In this document: positions 53,344 to 62,016 of the stretch, piece by piece | Layout: the number at the start of each line of letters is the position of its first letter | Position numbering within the stretch: the stretch's first letter is position 1 | DNA from: Oscillospiraceae bacterium | GTDB lineage: Bacteria; Bacillota; Clostridia; Oscillospirales; Oscillospiraceae | Assembly (NCBI GenBank): GCA_016286665.1 | Contig: JAEETX010000003.1 | Coordinates: 1 to 64,000 of the forward strand | Length of the DNA stretch: 64,000 bases | Direction of reading: 5' to 3' | Made by a program: the position numbers and the translations under genes | The notes under the pieces: generated by a model | Seen by the model: only the letters and a program-made list of their open reading frames with translations | The model's database searches: none | Told to the model about the DNA's origin: nothing

Positions 53344-53724
53344 AAGTTCCTCCTTTCTGCCCCTATGGTAGCAAAAAACGGGCGGAAAGGCTCTGGAAAA
53401 TGCTGGAACAATGCAAAGGCGAAGCTTCCTTTCGGCATTTCTGCTGCCAATGGCGGCAATCCGCACGCAGGGCTGCACAACAGCCTCAAAATAAAAAAGC
53501 ATCCCCGAAGGGGATACCTTAAGGCAACACCGCACAATTCCCGGTACGCATCTTGCTTGCATCATGTTCCGTCATATTGCCCGAAAATCTTGGCCAATAC
53601 AGGAAGTATTCCCCGCGATTTTCAGACAATCTGACGAAAATTCTGACTGCGCAATCTGCGCACCAGAATTGTGCGGTGTTGCCTTACGTCTTAAAGAATG
53701 CATGAATGCATAAGGAGAACGGCA
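53344..53724. other. Intergenic region with orphan terminator and fold-back element
   Basis: About 380 bases between divergent genes. From left: the leader of the C39-like gene; an orphan minus-strand terminator-like hairpin ATCCCC-GAA-GGGGAT (53501-53515) followed by TTTTTT on that strand, with no minus-strand gene ending there; the fold-back element (53520-53686); and the ribosome site of the cupin-like gene. No other gene is supported. Confidence 0.6.
53520..53686. mobile_element. MITE-like fold-back element, 167 bp
   Basis: Perfect 21-bp terminal inverted repeats (53520-53540 and 53666-53686), beginning TAAGGCAACACCGCACAATT and ending in its complement. The interior is also a nested imperfect palindrome: GAAAATC/GATTTTC (53583-53622) around AATAC-AGGAA-GTATT. 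No transposase is encoded. Neither arm is found elsewhere in this window. A non-autonomous element or dispersed repeat is the best reading. Confidence 0.78.
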
Positions 53725-54285
53725 ATGGCAGAATTTGATTATGAATCCCTGTTTTGCAAGGTTCCGCCGGAGAACACCTTCCACGGGGATATTTGCCCCG
53801 GACCCCAGGCCTATTTCCGGGGCGAGACCTACATGCCCGGCGCGAACCTGCACATGGGCTGGCAGGTCATCACCGGCCCCATGCCCATGGAGGAGCCCCA
53901 CTTCCACCACGGGGTGGAGGAATACCTGGTCTTCTTCGGGGCCCAGCTTCCCGATGTGTTCTCCTCCTGGGATGCGGAGATCGACGTCATGATCGGCGAG
54001 GACCCGGACGATATGAAGAAATTCACCGTCACGGAGCCCACCATCGTGCGCATCCCGCCCAATATGTGGCACTGTCCCATCGACTTCCGGGTCATCCGCA
54101 AGCCCATTCTCTGGCAGGCCATCTATCTCAACGGCACCTGGAGCCGGGTCCGCCGCCGCAAAAAGGAGGACGGGGAATACGAATACCTCTTTGACGCGGA
54201 CAATCTGCGCAAGTGCAGGCTCCACCCGGAGCGGAAGCGCTGCGTCTTCTGCGGCGAGTGCTTCAGGCAGGAGAAGGCGGAATAA
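53725..54285 (+). CDS. Cupin-like protein with C-terminal cysteine motif
   Basis: A 186-residue soluble protein. The ATG at 53725 has AAGGAG upstream; an earlier in-frame ATG (53698) has no ribosome site. The core (about 30-135) looks like a cupin: EEPHFHHGVEEYLVFFG followed by VRIPPNMWHCPI provides His/Glu ligands. The C-terminus carries Cys-rich CRLHPERKRCVFCGECF, possibly metal-binding. A fragment of a second copy of this C-terminus lies at 57321-57432. Function unknown. Confidence 0.75.
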   Translation: MAEFDYESLFCKVPPENTFHGDICPGPQAYFRGETYMPGANLHMGWQVITGPMPMEEPHFHHGVEEYLVFFGAQLPDVFSSWDAEIDVMIGEDPDDMKKFTVTEPTIVRIPPNMWHCPIDFRVIRKPILWQAIYLNGTWSRVRRRKKEDGEYEYLFDADNLRKCRLHPERKRCVFCGECFRQEKAE

Positions 54286-54311
54286 TACGCCGGGAATCAT
54301 ACATAAAAGAC

Positions 54312-54347
54312 GCGATGCGGGAGGATAGCCTCCCGCATCGCTGTTTT
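54312..54347 (+). terminator. Intrinsic terminator of the cupin-like gene
   Basis: A 13-bp perfect stem GCGATGCGGGAGG / CCTCCCGCATCGC, 4-base loop, then TGTTTTT. Confidence 0.92.
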
Positions 54348-54379
54348 TCCGTTTGTGTTTTTCCGGGGAGCGGCAGCGC

Positions 54380-57190
54380 TCAGTCCAGACAGGGATAACC
54401 GTCGCTCAGATGCCAATTGGGATAAGCGATTCTGCCGACGTTGGCGTTATTGGCGTCCACCCAGGCGTTCAGGGCGTCCAGAACATTGGTATAGCTGACG
54501 CCATCCACCACGACGGGGGCGGACAGCTCGCCGGATTCATTGAAGGCGCAGACCGTGTCCGAACTAACGCCCAGGGAGCCGTCGCCCTTTACCAGGGCGT
54601 AGCACCAGGCGCTGGAGCGGTAACCGGGACCGCCCACGATCAGATAACCTTGCACCTCGGCCAGGCAGAGGCAGTTCTGCAGATCCGCGGCGGTGGAGCC
54701 GCCGGTGATGCCGCAGCAGAGGTTGTTGCCCAGGATCCTTCCCGAGACGGAGCAGTTATAGATATCGCCTTCGGCATAGACGTCGCCCACGATGCCGCCG
54801 GAGCAGCGGTCGCTCACACAGAGGACGGTGGCTGCACAGTTGTAGACGTCGGAATGGTCCGTCCAGCCCACGATGCCACCGGAGCGCCCAACGGTGCGCA
54901 CAGCGCAGTTCTTGCTGGAGCAGGCGTCGATGACGGAACGGTTGCGGGCATAGCCCACGATGGGGCCGGCAACCGTGTACACGTTGAACCAGCTGTCCGC
55001 CACGGTCACGTTGCACACCGTACCCCCCTCGATAACGCCGAAGAGACCCTGATTCTCGGCGTTCATGTCGTCGACGTAGAGGCCGTGGATCGTATAGCCC
55101 TTGCCGTCGAAGGTGCCCCGGAAGGGGTGATCCGAGGTGCCGATGGGGACCCAGGTGACGAAGGAGCCTGCGTTGAGTTCAAAGAAATCGTCGGAATCGT
55201 CCAGCACATTGTAGTTCAGGTACAGGTCGTCGGTGAGGGTGACCGTCTGCCCCTTATAGTCCTTGCCGTCGTTCACGTCCTGGGCGAAGGCGATCAGTTC
55301 CTCAATGGTGCCGATGGTGAGGATGCTTTCGGAACTGTCGTCGAAGTTGTCATATACTTCCTTGCCGTCCACATAAAGGGTGCTCTTAGTCTGGTCAACA
55401 CCGTCGGTGACCAGGCTGCCCTGGACCGAGCCTGCGGTGAGGGCGTCGTCGGAGGCGACGCCGGAGAGCTTGATGCTGGCGGGACCGCCGTCTTCCTCCA
55501 TGGAGGAGCGGATTTCGATCACATAGGTCGCCCCTCCCTGGCCCGCGGAGAGACCAGCTGTGCGGGTGGCGGAATCGTCCGCCACGTTCATGGTCACGGA
55601 GGCGGCTGTGGTGGTGATGCTGACCGTCTGTTCCTTCTCCGTCAGCTCCACGGTGAATTCACCCTCGCCGGTGTGCCGGACGAAGTAGTAGTGCCCGGGC
55701 AGCCAGACGGTGGTCTTCGTGCTGGGCAGGCCAAGCTCATCCAGCACGACGCCGACGTTGTTCAGAGGATAGGCGCCCTCCTGGTAGACGGTCACGCTGC
55801 CGTCCTGGATGCTCGCCACGGCCTTGCCGAAATCGTCATAGATCGTGGCGTCGTCGCTGACGGTGAGGAAGAGCATGTCGGAGGTGACGACGGAGCCCTT
55901 GCGGTTCTGCCAGCCCTGGTAGTAGTCGTCGTAGGGGATGTAGCTGATCCTCCCGCCATAGGCGCTGCCCCAGACCGTGTCGGAGAAGAGAGGGTAGGAC
56001 CAGCCCACGAAATCCCCGCCGGATTTATACAGGGTGATATAGCGTTCCGTCATGGGGTAGTTGGGGTCATAGACGAGGATGCGGGCCTCAGAGTCGCTGA
56101 TGTGCTGCACCTCGTAGCCCATGATGGCGTGGCCGCCCCCCTCGCCCCAGACACAGATCAGCACCGGGGCCCTTCCGCTGAGGCGGGAATCCGCCACCGC
56201 GTCGCAGAGGTAGGAAAGCTGGTTCATGTTGCGGTTCCTGACCTCGCTCGCCTCCTCGGTGAGCTGGCTTATGTGGACCGCCTCAATGAACTGGGTCAGG
56301 GTGAGGGAAATGGCTTCGTCCCGGTCCTGCACGCTGAGGGCGCCGGGGGCGGCGGCCCAGCTGTTGAAGTCGCCGGGGCTGATGCCGTTGCCGTACTGAT
56401 AGAGGATGCCGGCGGTGGAGACCATGCCGTAGCAGTTGCCGTTCCAGTTGCCGAAGGTTTCATACATCTTTTCGGCCTTGATCTCGTCCCCGTACACCAG
56501 ACGGAAGATCTCCATGGGGATGTGGTAGGGGTTGGGATAGGAGAAAGCAGCGCGGGAGTTGCTGAAAGAGTAGGAGAGATTGAAGAGGATATCGGAGGCG
56601 GGCTCCGGCACCTCCCCGTCGTACATGGCGTTATAGGCGATCTGGCAGGCTTCGTCCCGGGTTACCGGCTTGGCAGGGTCGAAATCAGCGATGCCCGCGT
56701 AGAGCAGCTCGGCGGAGGCGAGGTTGGCGACCCCCGTCTCCCAGTCCTTGCCCAGCATACCGGCTTGCTCGGCGTCGTAGCCCAGGGCGGTGAGGAGCAG
56801 CTTGCTCCAGGCGGAGCCCGTGAGCTGTCCCTTGGGGTTGAACTTGCCGCCGCCCACGCCGGCCACGAGCTCGTTGTTGGCGCAATAGGCGATATAGGTC
56901 GCGCTCCAGGAGTTTGCGCTGACATCCTGGAAGGCGGGGATGCCTTCCGGCTGCCCGCGGAGGATCATGGTGAGGATTTTGCAGGCCTGTTCCCTCGTCA
57001 GGGTCTCCTTCGGGCGGAAGGTGCCGTCCTCAAAACCGCTGATGATCCCCTCACGGGAGAGCACCGTCACCGCTTCCTGGTAGGTGATCTCGTTCTTGTC
57101 CTTGAAATCCGGGTCCGCCGCGCCTGCGCTTACCCATAGGGACAGGAACAGAGACAGGATCAGCAGCAAGCTGAACAGTCGTTTTTTCAT
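54380..57190 (-). CDS. SLH-domain surface protein with cysteine-peptidase-like and GLUG regions
   Basis: A 936-residue exported protein anchored by SLH domains. Parts: signal peptide (1-25); SLH repeats about 30-195 (e.g. LSREGIISGFEDGTFRPKETLTREQACKI); a papain-like domain about 205-430 with Cys253 (GNCYGMVSTA), His354 (GGHAIMGYE) and Asp375/Asn377 (VYDPNYP); a beta-rich stalk about 430-640; and a C-terminal GLUG-repeat region about 730-860 (GGIVGW, GGIVGD, ...). It shares its first 620 or so residues and its promoter with the 1172-residue paralogue. Probably a cell-surface enzyme or adhesin. Confidence 0.85.
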   Translation of the reverse strand: MKKRLFSLLLILSLFLSLWVSAGAADPDFKDKNEITYQEAVTVLSREGIISGFEDGTFRPKETLTREQACKILTMILRGQPEGIPAFQDVSANSWSATYIAYCANNELVAGVGGGKFNPKGQLTGSAWSKLLLTALGYDAEQAGMLGKDWETGVANLASAELLYAGIADFDPAKPVTRDEACQIAYNAMYDGEVPEPASDILFNLSYSFSNSRAAFSYPNPYHIPMEIFRLVYGDEIKAEKMYETFGNWNGNCYGMVSTAGILYQYGNGISPGDFNSWAAAPGALSVQDRDEAISLTLTQFIEAVHISQLTEEASEVRNRNMNQLSYLCDAVADSRLSGRAPVLICVWGEGGGHAIMGYEVQHISDSEARILVYDPNYPMTERYITLYKSGGDFVGWSYPLFSDTVWGSAYGGRISYIPYDDYYQGWQNRKGSVVTSDMLFLTVSDDATIYDDFGKAVASIQDGSVTVYQEGAYPLNNVGVVLDELGLPSTKTTVWLPGHYYFVRHTGEGEFTVELTEKEQTVSITTTAASVTMNVADDSATRTAGLSAGQGGATYVIEIRSSMEEDGGPASIKLSGVASDDALTAGSVQGSLVTDGVDQTKSTLYVDGKEVYDNFDDSSESILTIGTIEELIAFAQDVNDGKDYKGQTVTLTDDLYLNYNVLDDSDDFFELNAGSFVTWVPIGTSDHPFRGTFDGKGYTIHGLYVDDMNAENQGLFGVIEGGTVCNVTVADSWFNVYTVAGPIVGYARNRSVIDACSSKNCAVRTVGRSGGIVGWTDHSDVYNCAATVLCVSDRCSGGIVGDVYAEGDIYNCSVSGRILGNNLCCGITGGSTAADLQNCLCLAEVQGYLIVGGPGYRSSAWCYALVKGDGSLGVSSDTVCAFNESGELSAPVVVDGVSYTNVLDALNAWVDANNANVGRIAYPNWHLSDGYPCLD

Positions 57191-57234
57191 CGAGCAGCCT
57201 CCTTTTTTGGTCGTGAATGAAATCCTTCAATTTT

Positions 57235-57263
57235 ACATTATCACAAAATAAGAGGATTGTCAT
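57235..57263 (-). promoter_or_regulatory. Promoter of the 936-aa SLH gene
   Basis: Minus-strand ATGACA (57258-57263), 17-base spacer, TAATGT (57235-57240). The same hexamers and spacing recur upstream of the 1172-aa paralogue. Confidence 0.7.
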
Positions 57264-57320
57264 TATATTTCTGAACAACGGCGAAAAAAAGGGAATAAGA
57301 GCTGTTTCGTCACGGATCAT

Positions 57321-57432
57321 GGACGGGAGAATGCGATTACCTCTTCGCTGCGGACGACCTGCGCAAGTGCAGGCTCCGCCCGGAGCGCAAGCGCTGCGTC
57401 GTCTGCGGCGAGTGCTGCAAGGAAGCGGACGG
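57321..57432 (+). pseudogene. 3' fragment of a duplicated cupin-like gene
   Basis: This stretch matches the 3' end of the cupin-like gene (54175-54280) at most positions. In one frame it reads DYLFAADDLRKCRLRPERK then CVVCGECCKE, against EYLFDADNLRKCRLHPERK and CVFCGECFRQ in the intact copy. A single-base insertion (GGGAGAATG versus GGGGAATAC) breaks the frame, no start or cupin core remains, and the original stop is lost. It is followed by a terminator stem in the same relative position as in the intact copy. Confidence 0.85.
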
Positions 57433-57444
57433 AACGACATACGG

Positions 57445-57484
57445 ACAGGGGAGGTTCTGGCACAGCCAAAACCTCCCCTGTTTC
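57445..57484 (+). terminator. Terminator stem beyond the cupin remnant
   Basis: A 16-base stem with one mismatch (arms 57445-57460 and 57466-57481; ACAGGGGAGGTT / AACCTCCCCTGT) followed by TTT. It may now mainly serve the end of the 1172-aa SLH gene on the minus strand. Confidence 0.72.
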
Positions 57485-57505
57485 AGTTTTTATCCTTGTT
57501 TCCGT

Positions 57506-60500
57506 TCACCCCACGGTGAAGACGATGGTGAGAGCCCTTGCCAGATTCAGCTCGGTGGCGCTGCCGCCGTCGTAGAAGCGCAGCTCATAGGTGCCGTAGC
57601 TGTTGGGAGCTTTGATGGTGACGGTGCCGCTGCCCACGTTCGGCTTCTGATAGTTGGCCTTGTAGCTGGTGGCGGGGGAGTCCTTGTCGGAGACGCAGAT
57701 CCATGCGTTGTGGTCCACCAGCCACTGGGTAACGCCGCTGTAGGAGACGACGATGGGTTCCTCCGGGGCGAAGTGCGTTTTCGGGACGGACATGGAGACG
57801 GTTTTGGTGAGCTCGCTGTGCTTCACGGTGAAGGGGATGGTGAAGCGCGCAGCCAGGTTGAGGTCGTTGGCGCTGCCGCCGTCGTAGAAGCGGATCTCGT
57901 ATTCGCCCTCGTCAAAGGGGGCGTTGATGGTGACGGTGCCGCTGCCCACGTCCGGCTTCTGATAGTTGGCCTTATAGCTGTTGGAGGCGGCGCCCCTGTT
58001 GGAGACGCAGATCCATGCGCTGTGGTCTTTTAACCACTCGGTGACGCCGCTGTAGGAGACGACGATGGGCTCCTCCGGGGCATAGAGGGTCTTGGGGATG
58101 GAGATGGCGACATTCTTGGTGAGCTCGCTGTGCTTCACGGTGAAGGGGATGGTGAGCCGCAATACCCGGTTCAGGTCGTTGGCGGAGCCGCCGTCATAGA
58201 AGCGGAGCTCGTATTCCCCTTCGTCGAAGGGGGCCTTGATGGTGACGGTGCCGCTGCCCACGTCCGGCTTCTGATAGTTGGCCTTATAACTGTTGGAGGG
58301 AGCGCCGGAGTCGGAGACGCAGATCCAGGCGGTGTGGTCTTTTAACCATTCGGTGACGCCGCTGTAGGAGACGACGATGGGCTCCTCCGGGGCGAAAAGG
58401 GTCTTGGATACGCGGAGGGAAACGTCCTTAGTCAGTTCGCTGTGCTTCACGGTGAAGGGGATGGTGAGGCGCGTCACCAGGTTCAGGTCGTTGGCGGCGC
58501 TGCTGTCGTAGAAACGGATCTCGTATTCGCCCTCGTCGAAGGGAGCCTTGATGGTGACGGAGCCGCTGCCCGCGTTCGGCTTCTGATAATTGGCCTTATA
58601 GCTGTTGGCGGGGGCGCCTCTGTCCGAGACGCAGATCCATGCGGTGTGGCTGACGAGCCAATCGGTGACGCCGCTGTAGGAGATGACGATGGGCTCCTCC
58701 GGGGCGTAGAGGGTCTTGGGTACGCTGAGCTTTGTGTTCTTCGTCAGCTCCGGCCGCTCCACCGTGAAGGTGATGACCGTGCTGTCGTCCAGGTTTTCGT
58801 CGTTGGCGGCGCTGCCGGCATAGAAGCGCAGCTCATAGGTCCCCTCGTCATAGGGGGCGTTGATGGTGACGGAGCCGCTGCCCACATCCGGCTTCTGATA
58901 GTTGGCCTTATAGCTGTTGGCGGGGGCGCCGGAGTCGGAGACGCAGATCCAGGGATTACGATCCTTGACGGCCGTCGTGACGCCGGAATAGCTGATGACG
59001 ATGGGTTCCTCCGGCGCGAAGATCGTCTTGGAGACGCTGAGCTGCACGCTGTTCCCCTTCGTCGCGGGCGTCGCGGGCTGCTCACCCCGGCCGCTGCGCT
59101 CCTGGGGGTCCGCCGGCGTGCTGGGTCCCTTGCCGGTGTCATAGGGCTCGGAAGAACCGCCCTCGCCCTTGGCGGAGCCGCCGCCCTCGTAGACGGTCTC
59201 GCCGTCCACATAAAGGGTGTCCCGGTTGGGGTCCACGCCGTCGGTGACCAGGCTGCCGTTTTTGCTGCCCGCGGTCACGCCGCTGCCGGAGACGGTGCCC
59301 GACAGGCGGATGGAAGAAGGCCCGCCGTCCTCCTCCATGGAGGAGCGCACGTCGATGGTGTAGGTCGCGCCCTGCTCGCCGGCGGGGATGCTCACCGTGC
59401 GGAGGGCGGAGGCATCCGCCACGTTCATGCCCACGGAGGAAGCCGTGGTGGTGACGCTGGCCGTCTGGCTCTTTTCCGTCAGCTCCACCGTGAATTCACC
59501 GCTGCCGGTGTGCTTCACGGAATAGCTGTGGCCGGGCAGCCAGATGGTGGTGTCCGTGCTGGGCAGGCCGTCAGCATCCAGCACGATGCCGATATACCGC
59601 ATGGGGTAGGCGTCGTCCTGATAAACCGTCACGCTGCCGTTTTTGACCTCGGCCACGCGATCGCCGTTTTCATCATAGATCATGGCGTCGTCATTGACCG
59701 TCATGAACAGCATGTCGGAGGTGATGACGGAGCCCTTCCGGTTTTGCCAGCCCTGGTAGTAGTCGGCGTAGGGGATGTAGGACATGAAGCCGTTATCGTC
59801 GTTCCAGATGATGCTGTAGGTGATGGGATAGCTCCAGCCGGTATAGTTCCCGCCGCTCTTTGAGAGGGTCATCCAGCATTCTTCCATGGGATAGTTGGGG
59901 TCATAGACCAGCACATGGGTCTCGGAGGCGCTGATTTCCTCCACGTCGTAGCCCATGATGGCGTGGCCGCCCTCCGGACCCCAGACGCAAACCAGCACCG
60001 GCCCTTTTCCGCTGTCCCGGGCATCCTTCACTGCGGCGCAGAGACCGCTGAGATCGTTATAATTCGCCGCTTTCACCTCGTTCAGCTCCTCGGAGAGCTG
60101 GGTCACGTGGAGCGCCTCAACGAACTGGGTCAGGTTGAGAGAGAGGGAGCGGCTTTTGTCCGTAACGCGCAGCCCGCCGGGAACGGCGACCTGGTTGTTG
60201 AAGTCGCTGGGGCTGATGCCGTTGCCGTACTGATACAGGATGCCGGCGGTGGACACCATGCCGTAGCAGTTGCCGCCCCATTCGCCGAAGGTTTCATACA
60301 TCTTCTCGGCCTTGATCTCGTCCCCGTAGATCAGACGGAAGATATCCATGGGGATGCGGTAGGGGCTCGGATAGTTGAACGCCCCTTCGGTATTGGCGAA
60401 AGAGTAGGAGAGATGGGAAAGGATGTCGTTGGCCGGCTCCGGCACCTGCCCGTCGTACATGGCGTTGTAGGCGATCTGGCAGGCTTCGTCCCGGGTCACG

Positions 60501-61024
60501 GGCTTGGCGGGATCGAAATTGGCGATGCCCGCATAGAGCTGCTCCGCAGAGGCCAGGTTGGCGACCCCCGTCGCCCAGCCCTTGCCCAGCATACCGGAGG
60601 CCTCCGCGTCGTAGCCCAGGGCGGTGAGGAGCATCTTGCTCCAGGCCGAGCCGGTGAGCTGCCCGCCCGGATTGAAGCTGCCGTCCCCGACGCCGGCGAC
60701 GATCTCGTTGTAGGCGCAGTAGGCGACATAGCCGGCGTACCAGGCGCCGGGGCGCACGTCGGTGAAGTTTGCCTCGCCGTCGGGCCAGCCGCACAGGATC
60801 TTGGTGAGGATGGTGCAGGCCTGGCTGCGGGTCAGGGTCTCCTTGGGGCGGAAGGTGCCGTCCTCAAAGCCGGTGATGATCCCCTCGCGGGAGAGCACCG
60901 CCACCGCTTCCTGGTAGGTGATCTCGTCCTTGTCCTTGTAGTTCAGGTCCACCGCGCCTGCGCTCACACAGAGGGACAGGAACAGAGACAGGACCAGCAG
61001 GAAGCTGAACAGTCGTTTTTTCAT
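57506..61024 (-). CDS. SLH-domain surface protein with cysteine-peptidase-like domain and five 104-aa repeats
   Basis: A 1172-residue exported protein. Parts: signal peptide (1-25); SLH repeats (30-195); papain-like domain with Cys253 (GNCYGMVSTA), His354 (GGHAIMGYD) and a following VYDPNYP; stalk (430-630); a Gly/Ser/Pro-rich linker (about 630-665); and five tandem Ig-like repeats of about 104 residues, each with APEEPIV(I/V)SYSGVT, AWICVSD, SYKANYQKP and EL/EIRFYDG. The first 620 or so residues are closely related to the 936-residue neighbour. The product is probably S-layer-bound; the repeats probably extend it from the wall. Confidence 0.87.
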   Translation of the reverse strand: MKKRLFSFLLVLSLFLSLCVSAGAVDLNYKDKDEITYQEAVAVLSREGIITGFEDGTFRPKETLTRSQACTILTKILCGWPDGEANFTDVRPGAWYAGYVAYCAYNEIVAGVGDGSFNPGGQLTGSAWSKMLLTALGYDAEASGMLGKGWATGVANLASAEQLYAGIANFDPAKPVTRDEACQIAYNAMYDGQVPEPANDILSHLSYSFANTEGAFNYPSPYRIPMDIFRLIYGDEIKAEKMYETFGEWGGNCYGMVSTAGILYQYGNGISPSDFNNQVAVPGGLRVTDKSRSLSLNLTQFVEALHVTQLSEELNEVKAANYNDLSGLCAAVKDARDSGKGPVLVCVWGPEGGHAIMGYDVEEISASETHVLVYDPNYPMEECWMTLSKSGGNYTGWSYPITYSIIWNDDNGFMSYIPYADYYQGWQNRKGSVITSDMLFMTVNDDAMIYDENGDRVAEVKNGSVTVYQDDAYPMRYIGIVLDADGLPSTDTTIWLPGHSYSVKHTGSGEFTVELTEKSQTASVTTTASSVGMNVADASALRTVSIPAGEQGATYTIDVRSSMEEDGGPSSIRLSGTVSGSGVTAGSKNGSLVTDGVDPNRDTLYVDGETVYEGGGSAKGEGGSSEPYDTGKGPSTPADPQERSGRGEQPATPATKGNSVQLSVSKTIFAPEEPIVISYSGVTTAVKDRNPWICVSDSGAPANSYKANYQKPDVGSGSVTINAPYDEGTYELRFYAGSAANDENLDDSTVITFTVERPELTKNTKLSVPKTLYAPEEPIVISYSGVTDWLVSHTAWICVSDRGAPANSYKANYQKPNAGSGSVTIKAPFDEGEYEIRFYDSSAANDLNLVTRLTIPFTVKHSELTKDVSLRVSKTLFAPEEPIVVSYSGVTEWLKDHTAWICVSDSGAPSNSYKANYQKPDVGSGTVTIKAPFDEGEYELRFYDGGSANDLNRVLRLTIPFTVKHSELTKNVAISIPKTLYAPEEPIVVSYSGVTEWLKDHSAWICVSNRGAASNSYKANYQKPDVGSGTVTINAPFDEGEYEIRFYDGGSANDLNLAARFTIPFTVKHSELTKTVSMSVPKTHFAPEEPIVVSYSGVTQWLVDHNAWICVSDKDSPATSYKANYQKPNVGSGTVTIKAPNSYGTYELRFYDGGSATELNLARALTIVFTVG
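57510..59060 (-). repeat. Five tandem repeats of 312 bp coding for Ig-like domains
   Basis: The 3' part of the SLH gene consists of five units with an exact 312-base period in the middle copies: the segment GCTCGCTGTGCTTCACGG starts at 57811 and 58123, and GTTCGCTGTGCTTCACGG at 58435. The inner copies are the most alike, which suggests recent unit duplication; the outermost two are more diverged. Confidence 0.9.
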
Positions 61025-61065
61025 CGCGCATCCTCCTTTTTGGCTGCATAAATGATTCTGAATCT

Positions 61066-61094
61066 ACATTATCATAAAAAGAGAGAATTGTCAT
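61066..61094 (-). promoter_or_regulatory. Promoter of the 1172-aa SLH gene
   Basis: Minus-strand ATGACA (61089-61094), 17-base spacer, TAATGT (61066-61071), the same as for the paralogue at 57235-57263. Confidence 0.7.
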
Positions 61095-61143
61095 CCCTTT
61101 CCGCAGCGCGGCGGGAAAAAAGGGCGTTTCCGCCCCCTCTTTG

Positions 61144-61659
61144 TCAGTTCTCGCGCGCCGGCGCCGCCGGGAAACGCCCCAGCTCCGTGTAGATCATGCC
61201 GCCCTTCCCACGGTCTGAGCGCAGGAGGGAGAAAGCGTCCACCGTCATGGAGGCCTCGCCGATCCGGATGCCGGGCATGGGACCGCGGGCTTTACGGAGG
61301 AGGGTGACATGGGGGGAGAAGCGCTTCCGGTCAAAGGGGACGCCGCTGTCCGCCAGGGCGCGGCGGACCCTGCGGGCAAGGGCTTCCAGCGCCGGGGAAG
61401 CGCGCATCCCGGCCCACCAGAGGTCGCCGAAGCAGCCCAGCCCCTCCAGGCTCAGCTCGAAGGGGGTGAAGGACACCCCTGATAGGGCTTCCAGCGCCGG
61501 CTCCGCGTCCGGCATTTCGCCGATGAAGGCGAGGGTCAGATGCAGGTTTTCTTCCCTGGTGTAGCTGCCGCGGACGCCGCCGTCATACATTTCGTTCTGG
61601 GCCTCGATCAGGGCGGCTTTCATGCTTTCCGACAAGTCGACGGCAATAAACAGTCTCAT
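61144..61659 (-). CDS. thpR: RNA 2',3'-cyclic phosphodiesterase (2'-5' RNA ligase family)
   Basis: A 171-residue member of the 2H phosphoesterase superfamily. The two HxT motifs are HLTLAFIGE (about residue 43) and HVTLLRKAR (about 128). The start at 61659 (MRLFIAVDL) fits GGAAGG 9 bases upstream better than the in-frame ATG at 61668. It cleaves 2',3'-cyclic phosphates on RNA in known members. It lies 49 bases beyond the SLH promoter on the same strand, with no terminator-like stem between. Confidence 0.9.
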   Translation of the reverse strand: MRLFIAVDLSESMKAALIEAQNEMYDGGVRGSYTREENLHLTLAFIGEMPDAEPALEALSGVSFTPFELSLEGLGCFGDLWWAGMRASPALEALARRVRRALADSGVPFDRKRFSPHVTLLRKARGPMPGIRIGEASMTVDAFSLLRSDRGKGGMIYTELGRFPAAPAREN

Positions 61660-62016
61660 CGTTTCCATCCTTCCGTTCCTGCTTTGCATAAGACCATTAC
61701 AGGGGATTTCGCGGCAAAAGTCAAGGGGGAACGGAGAATTGCCGGAACCGGCGACCCCTTTCGCCGGAGAGAGCAGCGCTTACTTACAAACAGACGCGGT
61801 CCGTCTATCGATCAGCGTCTGGAAACATGAACGAGACGACCCGGAATTTCGCCTGCGGCGAAGATTCGCTCGCCCTGCGCCTGGTGAGCGAGCTCCCCGA
61901 TCGCAGGGCGGCGAATGCGGACCGGGACCTTGCAAGCCTTGCTTGCAAGGTCCTGTCTGCTTTTGGGAGCAACACTTCCAAACAAAAACACGGCCACTTT
62001 GGGCCGTGTTTTCGTT
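61660..62016. other. Intergenic region between thpR and tRNA-Cys with strong stem-loops
   Basis: About 350 bases without a supported gene, though frames are open by chance on both strands. It contains a perfect 13-bp stem GGACCTTGCAAGC / GCTTGCAAGGTCC with a 3-base loop (61925-61953), a GCCTGCGGCGAAGATTCGC-type dyad near 61850, and the tRNA terminator (61985-62012). The density of dyads suggests a dispersed intergenic repeat. Confidence 0.45.
61985..62012 (-). terminator. Terminator of tRNA-Cys
   Basis: An 11-bp stem AAAACACGGCC / GGCCGTGTTTT with a 6-base loop and a U-run on the minus strand, 4 bases after the tRNA CCA end. Confidence 0.92.

Larger units (their letters stand above)
57191..57505. 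other. Intergenic region with SLH promoter and cupin remnant
   Basis: About 315 bases. It holds the 936-aa SLH gene leader and promoter (57235-57263), a degenerate fragment of the cupin-like gene (57321-57432) and a terminator stem (57445-57481). Nothing else is supported. Confidence 0.7.

Noticed and set aside
54353..57139. 928-codon open frame opposite the 936-aa SLH gene
   Set aside because: It is antisense to a protein with clear SLH and peptidase motifs. The high GC content keeps opposite frames open; the translation is Gly/Val/His-rich without domains.
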